A program made the translations under genes and the position numbers. From Clostridiaceae bacterium (lineage in GTDB: Bacteria; Bacillota; Clostridia; DSM-8532), in the NCBI GenBank assembly GCA_012840245.1, contig DULR01000094.1, positions 1 through 45,487 of the forward strand: DNA of 45,487 nt, in the 5' to 3' direction. Positions 8,187 to 16,381 of this stretch are shown here, piece by piece. Position 1 is the stretch's first letter; every line of letters starts with the position of its first letter. The notes beneath the pieces were generated by a model. It had not been told where the DNA came from and did no database searches. It worked only from the letters and a program-made list of their open reading frames with translations.

Positions 8187-10331
8187 TTATTCGCCCCAAT
8201 AAATCTCAATAATGTCTCCGGATTTTATACGGTCGGTAAAATTGGCGTCATTTCCATTGAGCTTCAGCATCAAAATCCCTTTGGGCGATGTCAGGTCAAA
8301 GTCAATATGATTAAACACATCTATGAACAAATAATCGGTTTTTTTTGGCGGCAAGTTAACAGACTTTTTATTAACAGTAACAGTAATTCCGTCTCTTATG
8401 GCAAGTTTTTGCTCTACTTCTTTAAGAAGATCCTGAATATTGGCGGGTTTTGCCGCTTCCTCAGAATCGCTTTCCCTTGAAGAATTTTCTTTTGCCTCTG
8501 CATTTGAACCTGTATTTAGACCTGTAAGGGCTCCATCATACCGGACCGGATTCTTTGCAGGTCTGCCGACTATCTGCACACCAGGTTTAAGTTCGGTATA
8601 AAGATCATATGGAGCTCCGTCAACGGTGAACTCCCAGGATGACAGGTCCATTTCGAAAAGCTTTGCGATATCAGAAAGGGTATAGCTGCTGACTATTTCT
8701 ACTTTATCTCCATTATTGACTACGGCTTCCTGAGAAACCTCCTCATCGTTTATGTACACCCTGGGCCAGATGGTCGCTGCCTGATCATCGTATTTCAGAT
8801 AGATGGGCTCCTGATCCTTCAGCAGATCCCTTACAAGAGCCTTCCCGTCTGAGCCTTTTTCAGCCGGAATGACACGGAGTCTGTCCCCTGCGGTGATATA
8901 TGCGTTAAGGCTGGACAGTTTGTCGTTGACATATATCTCGGCGGGTTTTCCGAAGCTTCCCCTTATGGTCTTATCCTTTCCGTTCAGGGTGAACTTAAGA
9001 TTTTTACCTGATTTGCATATTAACTGCTCCGGATTGAAGCCTGCAAGGATAAGCGCGTCAGAAACAAGCATTTTTCTTGAGTTATACATTCTGACCTTCT
9101 GGTCGTTGACCGTAACATAATAGAAATCCTGTCCCCTTGTCAATGCGGTCGTGACCAGTATCCCTATTGGAGTTATGCTGTCAGGTCCATCCAGTATTTT
9201 TTCATCGGTGACAACGTTTTTGGCTATTTTCCTGTCTCTTACGGCAACCCTGTCTTTTGGCAGACCCAATGCTTCAGCCAGAGCTTCACACAAACCTTCG
9301 GACTGGCTTCCTCCGCCTACCAAAAATACGGCATTTGGAGCTTTCCCGCTATTCAGCTCCAGTATCTTCTCTGAAACCGTTCTTGCAAGCTCCTCAACAA
9401 CAGGCCTTGTAACTTCCCGGACTTCTTCTGCCGTGGTTGTTACCTGATTGTCAAGTATATCAGTAAATGTTACATCTTTTTTATTTAGTGATATCTCTAT
9501 TTTTATTTTTTCAGCGGTCTCAAAATCCACCAGGTAATTCTGCGCGATTGCTTCGGTGATCTCATCCCCGGCTATCGGGACCATGGCATAGGCAATTATG
9601 GTGCCTCCTTTTGTTATGGCAATATCGGAAGTTCCTGCACCCACGTCGACAAGGGCCAGGTTCAGCAGCCGCAGATCCTTCGGAATGGCCAGATTAAGCG
9701 CTGCTATGGGTTCAAGGGTAAGAAAGCTGACTTCAAGATTTATTCTTTCCATTACCGTATACAGGCTGTCTACGACTGTCTGGGGCAGGAAAGTTGCAAG
9801 CACTTCCACACCTGCTTTATGACCTTTATGGCCCAAAAGGCTGGAGATGACATAATCATTGAGATAATAACTTACAATGCTGTATCCTACACAATAAAAC
9901 TGATTTCTTTCATTTTCGGGAGAATTCTTCTCAATTTCGAGCTGGGCTTTCTGAATGCCTTCCATTTCCAATGCGCTGACAAACTGGGCATCGATTTCCC
10001 TGCCTTCTTCCACATCCCGCTCGACTTTGACCTGACAGGTCTTAAGGACTCGTCCTGCGGCAGCTACCGATACCCTTGTCAGGGTGTAGCCAAGTCTTTT
10101 TTCCAGTGCCTTCTTAACTTTTTCTGCCCCCTGGGCGACCTTGGCTATATCATGGATCTGGCCGTCGAGCATGGCGCGGCTGTCATGCACGATCATTTCT
10201 GCGGCTTGTATAAAAAAACGGTCCTCATTTTTATATCCGACCAAACCGATTATTGTACGGGTACCGATATCAAGAGAGAATACAACATCTTCGGGCATTG
10301 CGCCTTTTGTCAGTTCCTCATTCAAAAGCAT
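8187..10331 (-). CDS. FtsA-like actin-fold cell division ATPase, long clostridial form
   Basis: This is a 714-residue actin/Hsp70-fold protein. The phosphate-1 motif is visible as LDIGTRT (about 20-26), phosphate-2 as VDVGAGTSD (228-236) and an adenosine-type motif as VFLVGGGSQ (335-343). An FtsA-like core fills the first 400 residues. The remaining 300 residues are an extension with beta-rich repeats seen in clostridial proteins annotated as FtsA domain-containing. Typical FtsA is about 420 aa and has a C-terminal amphipathic helix, which is not obvious here, so it may be a paralogue (division or pilus-type) rather than canonical FtsA. No ftsZ is adjacent. ATG 10331 follows a G-rich site. 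The GGDEF gene follows 30 bases downstream on the same strand. Confidence 0.82.
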   Translation of the reverse strand: MLLNEELTKGAMPEDVVFSLDIGTRTIIGLVGYKNEDRFFIQAAEMIVHDSRAMLDGQIHDIAKVAQGAEKVKKALEKRLGYTLTRVSVAAAGRVLKTCQVKVERDVEEGREIDAQFVSALEMEGIQKAQLEIEKNSPENERNQFYCVGYSIVSYYLNDYVISSLLGHKGHKAGVEVLATFLPQTVVDSLYTVMERINLEVSFLTLEPIAALNLAIPKDLRLLNLALVDVGAGTSDIAITKGGTIIAYAMVPIAGDEITEAIAQNYLVDFETAEKIKIEISLNKKDVTFTDILDNQVTTTAEEVREVTRPVVEELARTVSEKILELNSGKAPNAVFLVGGGSQSEGLCEALAEALGLPKDRVAVRDRKIAKNVVTDEKILDGPDSITPIGILVTTALTRGQDFYYVTVNDQKVRMYNSRKMLVSDALILAGFNPEQLICKSGKNLKFTLNGKDKTIRGSFGKPAEIYVNDKLSSLNAYITAGDRLRVIPAEKGSDGKALVRDLLKDQEPIYLKYDDQAATIWPRVYINDEEVSQEAVVNNGDKVEIVSSYTLSDIAKLFEMDLSSWEFTVDGAPYDLYTELKPGVQIVGRPAKNPVRYDGALTGLNTGSNAEAKENSSRESDSEEAAKPANIQDLLKEVEQKLAIRDGITVTVNKKSVNLPPKKTDYLFIDVFNHIDFDLTSPKGILMLKLNGNDANFTDRIKSGDIIEIYWGE

Positions 10332-10374
10332 TTACAGCCCCCAAAATTAAATTATATTGATATACCCCAGAATA

Positions 10375-11013
10375 CTATTTTATATTTTTTCTTCCATAAT
10401 CGCAATATGACATAATGCTGCATCTTTCACATTTTGGTTTCCTGGCATGACAAATTTCTCGTCCGTGATATACCAGACAGTGAGAAAATGTGGCCCATTC
10501 ACTTTTCGGAAGGATTTTCATAAGATCCCTCTCTATTATGTCCGGGTTATCAGATCGGGTCAGCCCAATACGGTTTGCCAGTCTGGAGCAGTGTGTATCT
10601 ACAATGACTCCGGGCTTTGAATAAATGGTCGATAAAATGACATTGGCTGTTTTTCTTCCCACTCCGGGCAATTTGAGAAGCTCTTCCATGGTATCGGGCA
10701 CCTTGCCGTCATAATCCCTGAGTATTTTGATGCAGCATTCTTTTATGTTTTTTGCCTTATTTCTGAAAAAGCCTGTTGATTTTATATCCTGTTCCAGTTC
10801 AGCAAGATCTGCGGCCGCATAATCTTCGGCCGTCCTGCATTTTTTGAACAGATCCCTGGTGACTATATTCACTCTCGCGTCGGTGCACTGGGCTGCCAGC
10901 TGTGTTGCTACCAACAGCTCCAGCGGAGTCGTAAAATCGAGTGAGCATCGGGCATCGGGATAAAGTTTTTTTAATTCTTCCAGAACCAGTGCAGCCTTCT
11001 CTTTCTTTCTCAA
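10375..11013 (-). CDS. nth: Endonuclease III
   Basis: This is a base-excision repair glycosylase/AP lyase for oxidised pyrimidines. The helix-hairpin-helix LPGVGRKTANVIL carries the catalytic lysine (Lys121), and the conserved Asp139 lies in VDTHCSRLANR. A C-terminal [4Fe-4S] cluster ligand set has the usual spacing C-X6-C-X2-C-X5-C in the segment from CHARKPKC to SYC. The length of 212 aa is normal. The start is a TTG at 11013 that overlaps the glgA stop by four bases (TTGA), which suggests translational coupling to the upstream glycogen synthase gene, an unrelated pathway. Confidence 0.96.
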   Translation of the reverse strand: MRKKEKAALVLEELKKLYPDARCSLDFTTPLELLVATQLAAQCTDARVNIVTRDLFKKCRTAEDYAAADLAELEQDIKSTGFFRNKAKNIKECCIKILRDYDGKVPDTMEELLKLPGVGRKTANVILSTIYSKPGVIVDTHCSRLANRIGLTRSDNPDIIERDLMKILPKSEWATFSHCLVYHGREICHARKPKCERCSIMSYCDYGRKNIK

Positions 11014-12476
11014 ATCAAGGTCTTCCTTCCTTTGCTTTTTCTTTTATTATTATTTGATTCTGCCTCATTATAAAGAGACAGATATTCATGAGCGGCCCTG
11101 TCCCATGAATGATCGCTGCTCATTGCCCTTCTGGCAAGCTCTTTCCAGGCTTCCCTGTCCTCGAACAAATCTAAAGCCCGTTTTATCGTCCGTATAAACG
11201 ATTCTCTTGAATAGCCTGAAAAGACAAACCCATTTCCGGTATCGGGTTTTTTACTGACATCAATGACAGTATCGGCCAAACCACCTGTTTTATGAACCAG
11301 CGGAATGGTTCCGTAGCGCATTGCGATCAGCTGGCTTATCCCGCAAGGCTCGTACCTTGACGGCATAAGCAGGATATCGCTTCCTGAATATATTTTGCGA
11401 GCCTTTTCAGCATTGAACTCAAGATTGACCGAAGCTGAGCCGGGATATTTTCCGGCCAGATCCATAAAGATATTTTCATAATACTTTTCTCCGCTTCCCA
11501 GAATGACCAGCTGGCAATCATTCTTCAGAATGTACCTAAAAGCAGGCTCCATCAGATCCAGGCCCTTGTTGGGCACCAGTCTTGAAACAACAGCAAACAG
11601 CGGGACATCCTTTTCATGGAGTCCCAGCTCTTTCTGCAGCATCTTTTTGTTCTGCTTCTTTATGTGAAGGCTCTCTTTATTATAATTGGAATAAATGACC
11701 TTGTCGGTTTCAGGGTCCCAGTTGATCGTGTCCAGACCATTTACGATGCCCCGGACGGCCTGTTTCCTGTTCAAAAGAACTCCTTCCAGTCCAAATCCGA
11801 ATCTGGAAGTCAGCATCTCATGGGCAGAAGTCCTGCTGACCGCATTTATGATGTCGGAATAGTTGATCCCGGCTTTCATTGGATTGAAGCAGCCATAATA
11901 CTCGACCTTGTCCACCATGAAAACCGAATCCCTGACGCCGTACAGTCTGAAAACGCTGCGGTCGCATACTCCCTGGTATTCTAAGTTGTGGATGGTATAA
12001 ACTATGGAAATATTTGAGAGCTCGGAATGCTCTCTTTCGTTTTCCCGGATCACCATGGCAAGGGGTGCCGTATGCCAGTCATTGAGATGCAAAATATCCG
12101 GGGTAAAATCAAATCGCCTGATCAATTCATAAACTGCAAGACAAAAGAAGGCAAACCGCTCAGCATCGTCCCTGTGGCCGTACACTCCCTGCCTTCCAAA
12201 GTAATGATAATTGTCAATAATATAAGTACTTACAGGCGCATTCATTATTTCCCTGACGATGCAGGTTTCAGTCCTGTTGCCCATTTCAACGGGGTAATCG
12301 CCTATATATCTTGTCGGTACATCTATGTCTTTATTCCCGGGAATGACTACCCGAACGTCTGCGCCCAGTTCGGCAAGCTTGACCGGAAGTTCTCCGGCTA
12401 CATCGCCAAGCCCGCCCACTTTGATATATGGTGAGCATTCAGCCGCTACATATAAAACCTTAGGCATTTTTCCCAT
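11010..12476 (-). CDS. glgA: Glycogen (starch) synthase, GT5 family
   Basis: GlgA extends alpha-1,4-glucan chains from ADP-glucose. The 488-residue protein has the N-terminal GT5 signature KVGGLGD (residues 19-25), which contacts the sugar nucleotide. It also has a C-terminal GT-B half with a conserved acidic motif in MPSRYEPCGISQLIAMRYGT. The start ATG 12476 has a GAGGTG site at short spacing. glgC, glgB or glgP genes are not adjacent, so other glycogen genes must lie elsewhere. A charged, lysine-rich tail ends the protein just where nth begins. Confidence 0.96.
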   Translation of the reverse strand: MGKMPKVLYVAAECSPYIKVGGLGDVAGELPVKLAELGADVRVVIPGNKDIDVPTRYIGDYPVEMGNRTETCIVREIMNAPVSTYIIDNYHYFGRQGVYGHRDDAERFAFFCLAVYELIRRFDFTPDILHLNDWHTAPLAMVIRENEREHSELSNISIVYTIHNLEYQGVCDRSVFRLYGVRDSVFMVDKVEYYGCFNPMKAGINYSDIINAVSRTSAHEMLTSRFGFGLEGVLLNRKQAVRGIVNGLDTINWDPETDKVIYSNYNKESLHIKKQNKKMLQKELGLHEKDVPLFAVVSRLVPNKGLDLMEPAFRYILKNDCQLVILGSGEKYYENIFMDLAGKYPGSASVNLEFNAEKARKIYSGSDILLMPSRYEPCGISQLIAMRYGTIPLVHKTGGLADTVIDVSKKPDTGNGFVFSGYSRESFIRTIKRALDLFEDREAWKELARRAMSSDHSWDRAAHEYLSLYNEAESNNNKRKSKGRKTLI

Positions 12477-12555
12477 ACTTCACCTCATTCTCTTAGATTT
12501 TACCATGTTAGCGGCCAAAATAAACACAAATATCTGTTATTCAACCTGCAAAAAT

Positions 12556-12814
12556 GGGCTGTCATAAAATATTAACTTCGCCATGCTGTTCAGATCTTCC
12601 AGCTGTCCTCGTCGCAGGAAGTTGTAAATGCTCAAGTTTGCTCTCGCGAGGTCGCTGGCAATCGCGCCGTCCGGGCGCGTGCCGGTTAAAATCTGCGTCC
12701 GGCAGATTTTACCTCACTCGAGCTGCACTGTTAACATTACAACATTCAGCTGCTCCTGCGGAGGCAGTTCATCTCTGAACAATATGCCTTAGAACAAGCT
12801 TTTTAAGACAGCCC
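12556..12814. repeat. Palindromic repeat, copy A (with nested palindrome)
   Basis: The element has terminal inverted repeats GGGCTGTC (12556-12563) and GACAGCCC (12807-12814), and its arms fold on each other over much of their length. The left arm shares a long similar stretch with copies B (14676) and C (28388), including GCTGTTCAGATCTTCC. Unlike copy B, the loop holds an extra 123-base palindrome (12621-12743) with its own ends GTTGTAAATG and CATTACAAC and a 10-bp inner hairpin TAAAATCTGC/GCAGATTTTA. It lies between the last importer permease gene and glgA, where it may also act as a terminator. Confidence 0.75.
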
Positions 12815-12847
12815 CTGGCAATCCTTAACGCTCGAATATGATCAGAT

Positions 12848-13702
12848 TCATCCCTTGAGAGCGCCTGCTGTAAGTCCCTTGATAAATTGCTTGCTCATAA
12901 AGATATAAAGCAGTATGACCGGCAGCGCGGACAGGCTCAATACTGCCAGGACCATGGACCAGTCGGTCTGGTATTGGCCGAACAGACGCGTCACACCTAA
13001 CAGCAGGGTTTTCTGATTCTCCTCACTGATCATAATAAGCGGGAACCACAGATCGTTCCAGAAAGGAACAAGGTTGTATATGGCCACAGTGGCCAGCGCA
13101 GGGCGCATCATGGGCATTACCACTCTGACAAGGATCTTCAGCCTGCCTGCTCCATCCACATGGGCCGCTTCCATCAATTCCTTCGGGAACTGGCGCATAT
13201 ACTCAGTAAGAACGAATACTGCTATCGGCAGCCCCATCGCTGTATAGATGGGCAAAAGCGACCAGATGGTATTTATGAGCTTTATACTCTTCATTATCCC
13301 AAGCAGTCTGATGGAGGCTATTCTTATTGGCAGCATCATTCCGGCGATAAAAATGAAATATAAAATATTAGGGATCGACCCCTTCCAGTTTGCAAGCGCA
13401 TAGGCAACCAATGAGCCCAGGACCAGCACTATGAAAATGGACAAAAATACGACCAGGAAACTGTTCCTGAAATAGACCAGATAATTCCCTTCCTTTAAAA
13501 CATTCGTATAATTTTTGAAATTCCACTTTTCCGGAAGCCAGAAGGGATTTTTATATATGCTAAGCCGGTCCTTAAAGGAGTTTATGAACATCACCCACAA
13601 CGGGAAAATCACTATGGCCGACCAGACGAACAAAATAAGGCTGGATGCGATCCCGGCTTTTTTCCCGAACAATCTCGATTTTTTTCTTCTCACAGAATCC
13701 AT
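12848..13702 (-). CDS. Carbohydrate ABC transporter permease, MalG type
   Basis: This 284-residue inner-membrane permease belongs to the CUT1 (MalG-like) class, with about six hydrophobic segments. The cytoplasmic EAA loop that docks the ATPase reads EAAHVDGAG at about 178-186. Its ribosome binding site AAGGAG lies in the last codons of the upstream permease gene, 6 bases away, so the two are translationally coupled. With the MalF-type permease and lipoprotein it forms an importer. No ATPase gene is present, which is common for clostridial CUT1 systems that share an MsmX-like ATPase. The substrate is probably an oligosaccharide or a glycan fragment. Confidence 0.93.
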   Translation of the reverse strand: MDSVRRKKSRLFGKKAGIASSLILFVWSAIVIFPLWVMFINSFKDRLSIYKNPFWLPEKWNFKNYTNVLKEGNYLVYFRNSFLVVFLSIFIVLVLGSLVAYALANWKGSIPNILYFIFIAGMMLPIRIASIRLLGIMKSIKLINTIWSLLPIYTAMGLPIAVFVLTEYMRQFPKELMEAAHVDGAGRLKILVRVVMPMMRPALATVAIYNLVPFWNDLWFPLIMISEENQKTLLLGVTRLFGQYQTDWSMVLAVLSLSALPVILLYIFMSKQFIKGLTAGALKG

Positions 13703-13708
13703 ATCGCA

Positions 13709-14626
13709 TTACTCCTTCGTCCTTGTTTTCAGCAGTACCGGAATAACGCCTGCAATGAGCATCAGGAAGGTAATGGTGGCGATCGCCGCACCTAATCCGG
13801 GGTTAGGTATCCCTATGGGATGCTGTCCCGCGATCCCGACTCTGTAGAACAGGGTCCCAAGTATGTCTGTCGAATATCCCGGAGCTCCGTTTGCCGTTTC
13901 CATTGCAAACACAACATCGAACGCGTTGAAATTGTTGACGAATGTAAGTATGGCAACTATTCCGACTACGGGCTTTATAAGTGGAAGCTGAATACGCCAG
14001 AATACCTGCCATCTGTTAGCTCCCTCAATATTTGCCGCCTCAAAGATATCCTCGCTTATATTGCGCAGCGCAGCAACGAACATCATCATGGGGATCCCTA
14101 CCCACTGCCAGCAGGATACAAGTGATACTGCGGTAAGGGCAGTGGATTCCTTGCCCAGCCATGGCTGCGCAAGTGCCGAAAGACCTATGGCATCAAGAAG
14201 ATTCTTTGACCAGACAGGATTTAGGATGAGCTTCCACAGATAACCTGTAACCAAAATAGCAAGTGTTGTAGGAATGAAGATTATAGTCTGGTAAATGCTG
14301 TTCCGCCTTTCCTTCCCTCTTTGTGTCAAAAGCACTGCAAATATGATCCCCAGTACGTTTTGAACCAGCATATGATATAAAAAGAAAACAACGGTGTTTA
14401 ATAAGGCATTGACATAACGTGTCGAGACTTCGGAATCAAAAAATATCTTCCGGAAATTTTCAAGACCCACGAATGTCATATTGCTGTATGTGCCGGAATA
14501 CATGCTAAGTCTAATTGAATCCAGAAGAGGATAAGCCATGAAAAATATGTACACCAATAGTGCAGGTATTGTATATAAAAACCAGTAAAAGCCGCGGGGC
14601 TCCAGTCTGTTGTAAGAACTATGCAT
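13709..14626 (-). CDS. Carbohydrate ABC transporter permease, MalF/UgpA type
   Basis: This 305-residue CUT1 permease pairs with the downstream MalG-type protein. The N-terminus (YWFLYTIPALLVYIFFMAYP region) is typical of MalF/UgpA homologues in Gram-positive bacteria, and the EAA loop reads EAANIEGAN. Six hydrophobic segments are apparent. The start ATG 14626 has a GAGGTGAG site about 13 bases away, somewhat distant. It is separated from the lipoprotein gene by 181 bases that contain palindromic repeat copy B, so expression of the permeases relative to the binding protein may be uneven. Confidence 0.93.
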   Translation of the reverse strand: MHSSYNRLEPRGFYWFLYTIPALLVYIFFMAYPLLDSIRLSMYSGTYSNMTFVGLENFRKIFFDSEVSTRYVNALLNTVVFFLYHMLVQNVLGIIFAVLLTQRGKERRNSIYQTIIFIPTTLAILVTGYLWKLILNPVWSKNLLDAIGLSALAQPWLGKESTALTAVSLVSCWQWVGIPMMMFVAALRNISEDIFEAANIEGANRWQVFWRIQLPLIKPVVGIVAILTFVNNFNAFDVVFAMETANGAPGYSTDILGTLFYRVGIAGQHPIGIPNPGLGAAIATITFLMLIAGVIPVLLKTRTKE

Positions 14627-14675
14627 TATATGAATCTCACCTCACTTGAAGAAAAAAAACCTTCGCAGAAAAGCA

Positions 14676-14807
14676 GGGCTGTCTCATAATACTATTATTG
14701 GCATGCTTATCAGATCTTCTTGCTGTCATCTTCGCATATCCTGCGGAAGGCTGCTCAGCTCTGATAAGCATGCCTTAGACATACCTTTAAGACATTATTT
14801 GTGAGAC
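14676..14807. repeat. Palindromic repeat, copy B, inside the sugar importer operon
   Basis: The left end GGGCTGTCTCATAAT (14676-14690) and the arm reading GCATGCTTATCAGATCTTCT match copies A and C. The right arm (about 14761-14807) reads back as its inverse (CTGATAAGCATGCC, then GTGAGAC), giving a hairpin of about 130 bases. It begins right after the stop codon of the lipoprotein gene. The transcript would carry a strong stem-loop between the binding protein and the permeases, a classic place for mRNA stabilisation and stoichiometry control. Confidence 0.75.
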
Positions 14808-16109
14808 TTACTGCCTGCTGTTATTCACGTTATCAGCAGCCTGCTGAGGTGAAATATCACCTTTTATGACACTTATGACTGCCTGATCCATTGGTGTATA
14901 CAGATCCATAAGAGCAGGCCATACAAATCTCGCATCTGTCTTCCTTCCATTGTTCAGTGCAAGGAACTCATTTGCGTGAACATCTTCAAGAGTTATCTGG
15001 AACTTGATCATTGGGAAGAATCCGGTGGGCAGGCTTGCAGAAGCTTTCTTTACGCCTTCTTCGGTGCAGAGCCATGCAAGGAAATCCATAGCTTCCTTCT
15101 TGTACTTGGATGCGTTATTATATGTGATTGCCATGTCAGGATGGAATGTGATGAGAGTTTCTTTGCCTGCTCTGGCCGGTATAGCGAAAACGCCCCAGTT
15201 AAAGTCTACATCATCATACACGCTGATGGTCCACGAACCGTCAACGAACATGGCAGCTCCCTGGGAACTGAACAGAGCCTGGCTGTCGTTATATGTAACA
15301 GCTTCGAAGCCGGAAGGCAGGTAAGGCTTTATACTTGCTATGTCAGTGTAGGCATCGACAAAATTCTGGTCGTTGAGAGCTTTGGTTCCGTTTTCATAGA
15401 GGACACGCTGGTCAGCTCCCCCAACATAATTGGGAAGCATTCCAAGGAAGAAGCATTCAAGGATATCCCACTCATCGGCAAGGCCGTTGGCCAGCGGCGT
15501 GTAGCCTTTGCTTTTCAGTGTTTCGCAGACCTGTATGAATTCTTCCCAGGTTTTCGGTATGCTCACACCGGCAGCATCAAAAATATCCTTATTGTAGTAT
15601 ACGGCATGTGAAACTGCTGCGAATGGAACTGCGAACATCTTCCCGTCGGGTGTTCTCCAGGGTGCAAGATTCGAATCGGAGAAGTTATCCAAAATGCCGG
15701 GTATATTTGTGCAATCTCCAAAATAACCGGCTTCAAAAAGCTCAAGACCTGTTGCATATGAACGGGCATACATAAGATCCGGACCTGTTCCGTTTTCAAG
15801 CTGCAGGCGCAGTGTTGCATTATAATCGGGAGGATTGGTGGGTTGGAATACGATCTCGACATTTGGCGCTACCTCTGCAGTATATTGCGCCAGAAGCTTA
15901 TCCATCTGTGCCTTGTCGTCGGCTCTCCAGGAACCCATGGTAAGTACGACCTTTTCATCGGCTTTGGGCGTATCCGGCTGGTTTGGCGCAACTGAAGTGG
16001 TATCAGGCTTGATCGTGTTCTCGCCTTGTGTCTGTGTTTGACCGCATGATGTCAAAAGAGGTACTGCAAGCAGCAAAATCAGTATCCAGGATAGCAAGCG
16101 TCTCTTCAT
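14808..16109 (-). CDS. Sugar-binding lipoprotein of CUT1 ABC importer (SBP_bac_1)
   Basis: This 433-residue extracellular solute-binding lipoprotein has a lipobox LTSC with Cys22 as the lipidated residue, followed by a flexible Gln/Thr-rich linker. The body fits the family-1 binding proteins of oligosaccharide importers (segments such as MAVPFAAVSHAVYYNKDIFD and FQPTNPPDY). It heads the minus-strand operon, with an AAGGAGG site 9 bases before ATG 16109. It is divergent from a second sugar-binding lipoprotein linked to a two-component system, which probably controls this operon. The substrate cannot be named from the sequence. Confidence 0.93.
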   Translation of the reverse strand: MKRRLLSWILILLLAVPLLTSCGQTQTQGENTIKPDTTSVAPNQPDTPKADEKVVLTMGSWRADDKAQMDKLLAQYTAEVAPNVEIVFQPTNPPDYNATLRLQLENGTGPDLMYARSYATGLELFEAGYFGDCTNIPGILDNFSDSNLAPWRTPDGKMFAVPFAAVSHAVYYNKDIFDAAGVSIPKTWEEFIQVCETLKSKGYTPLANGLADEWDILECFFLGMLPNYVGGADQRVLYENGTKALNDQNFVDAYTDIASIKPYLPSGFEAVTYNDSQALFSSQGAAMFVDGSWTISVYDDVDFNWGVFAIPARAGKETLITFHPDMAITYNNASKYKKEAMDFLAWLCTEEGVKKASASLPTGFFPMIKFQITLEDVHANEFLALNNGRKTDARFVWPALMDLYTPMDQAVISVIKGDISPQQAADNVNNSRQ

Positions 16110-16381
16110 TGAATATTTCCTCCTTGTTTTTAATTTTTTGCAAGTAAAATTCTAATAAGGAGGATCATTTTTTAGAATGAACATTCTATCGCAAACCTTG
16201 CATTTTCTTATGAAACACTTCGGAATAAGATGATATGATTTCTGATATCATTACAATGACCGGGTATATTAAATGATTTTCTTTTACAGTTACAGTAAAT
16301 ATATATTATAATATTTATAAATTGGGTATAACCGTTAAGTCCTTGTATAATGACCCAATATGAGTTTGGGAGTGAGGAATA
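16110..16381. promoter_or_regulatory. Divergent control region between importer and sensor genes
   Basis: This 272-base AT-rich region holds the ribosome binding site of the leftward lipoprotein gene and several dyads that could be operators. These are ATGATAT/ATATCAT at 16230-16236 and 16245-16251, and TTTAC/GTAAA at 16283-16287 and 16295-16299. A rightward promoter candidate is annotated separately. The AraC-type response regulator encoded downstream is a natural candidate to bind here, but no site is proven. Confidence 0.5.
16321..16359 (+). promoter_or_regulatory. Promoter candidate for the sensor operon, flanked by an inverted repeat
   Basis: A perfect -10 TATAAT at 16346-16351 is preceded at 18 bases by a weak -35 TTGGGT (16322-16327). 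The whole promoter is enclosed by the 7-bp inverted repeat ATTGGGT (16321-16327) and ACCCAAT (16353-16359). A weak -35 and a flanking dyad suggest regulation. Confidence 0.55.

Noticed and set aside
12554-12778. 74-codon ORF inside palindromic repeat copy A
   Set aside because: The frame follows the palindromic repeat and has no ribosome binding site. The sequence is better explained as a non-coding repeat.
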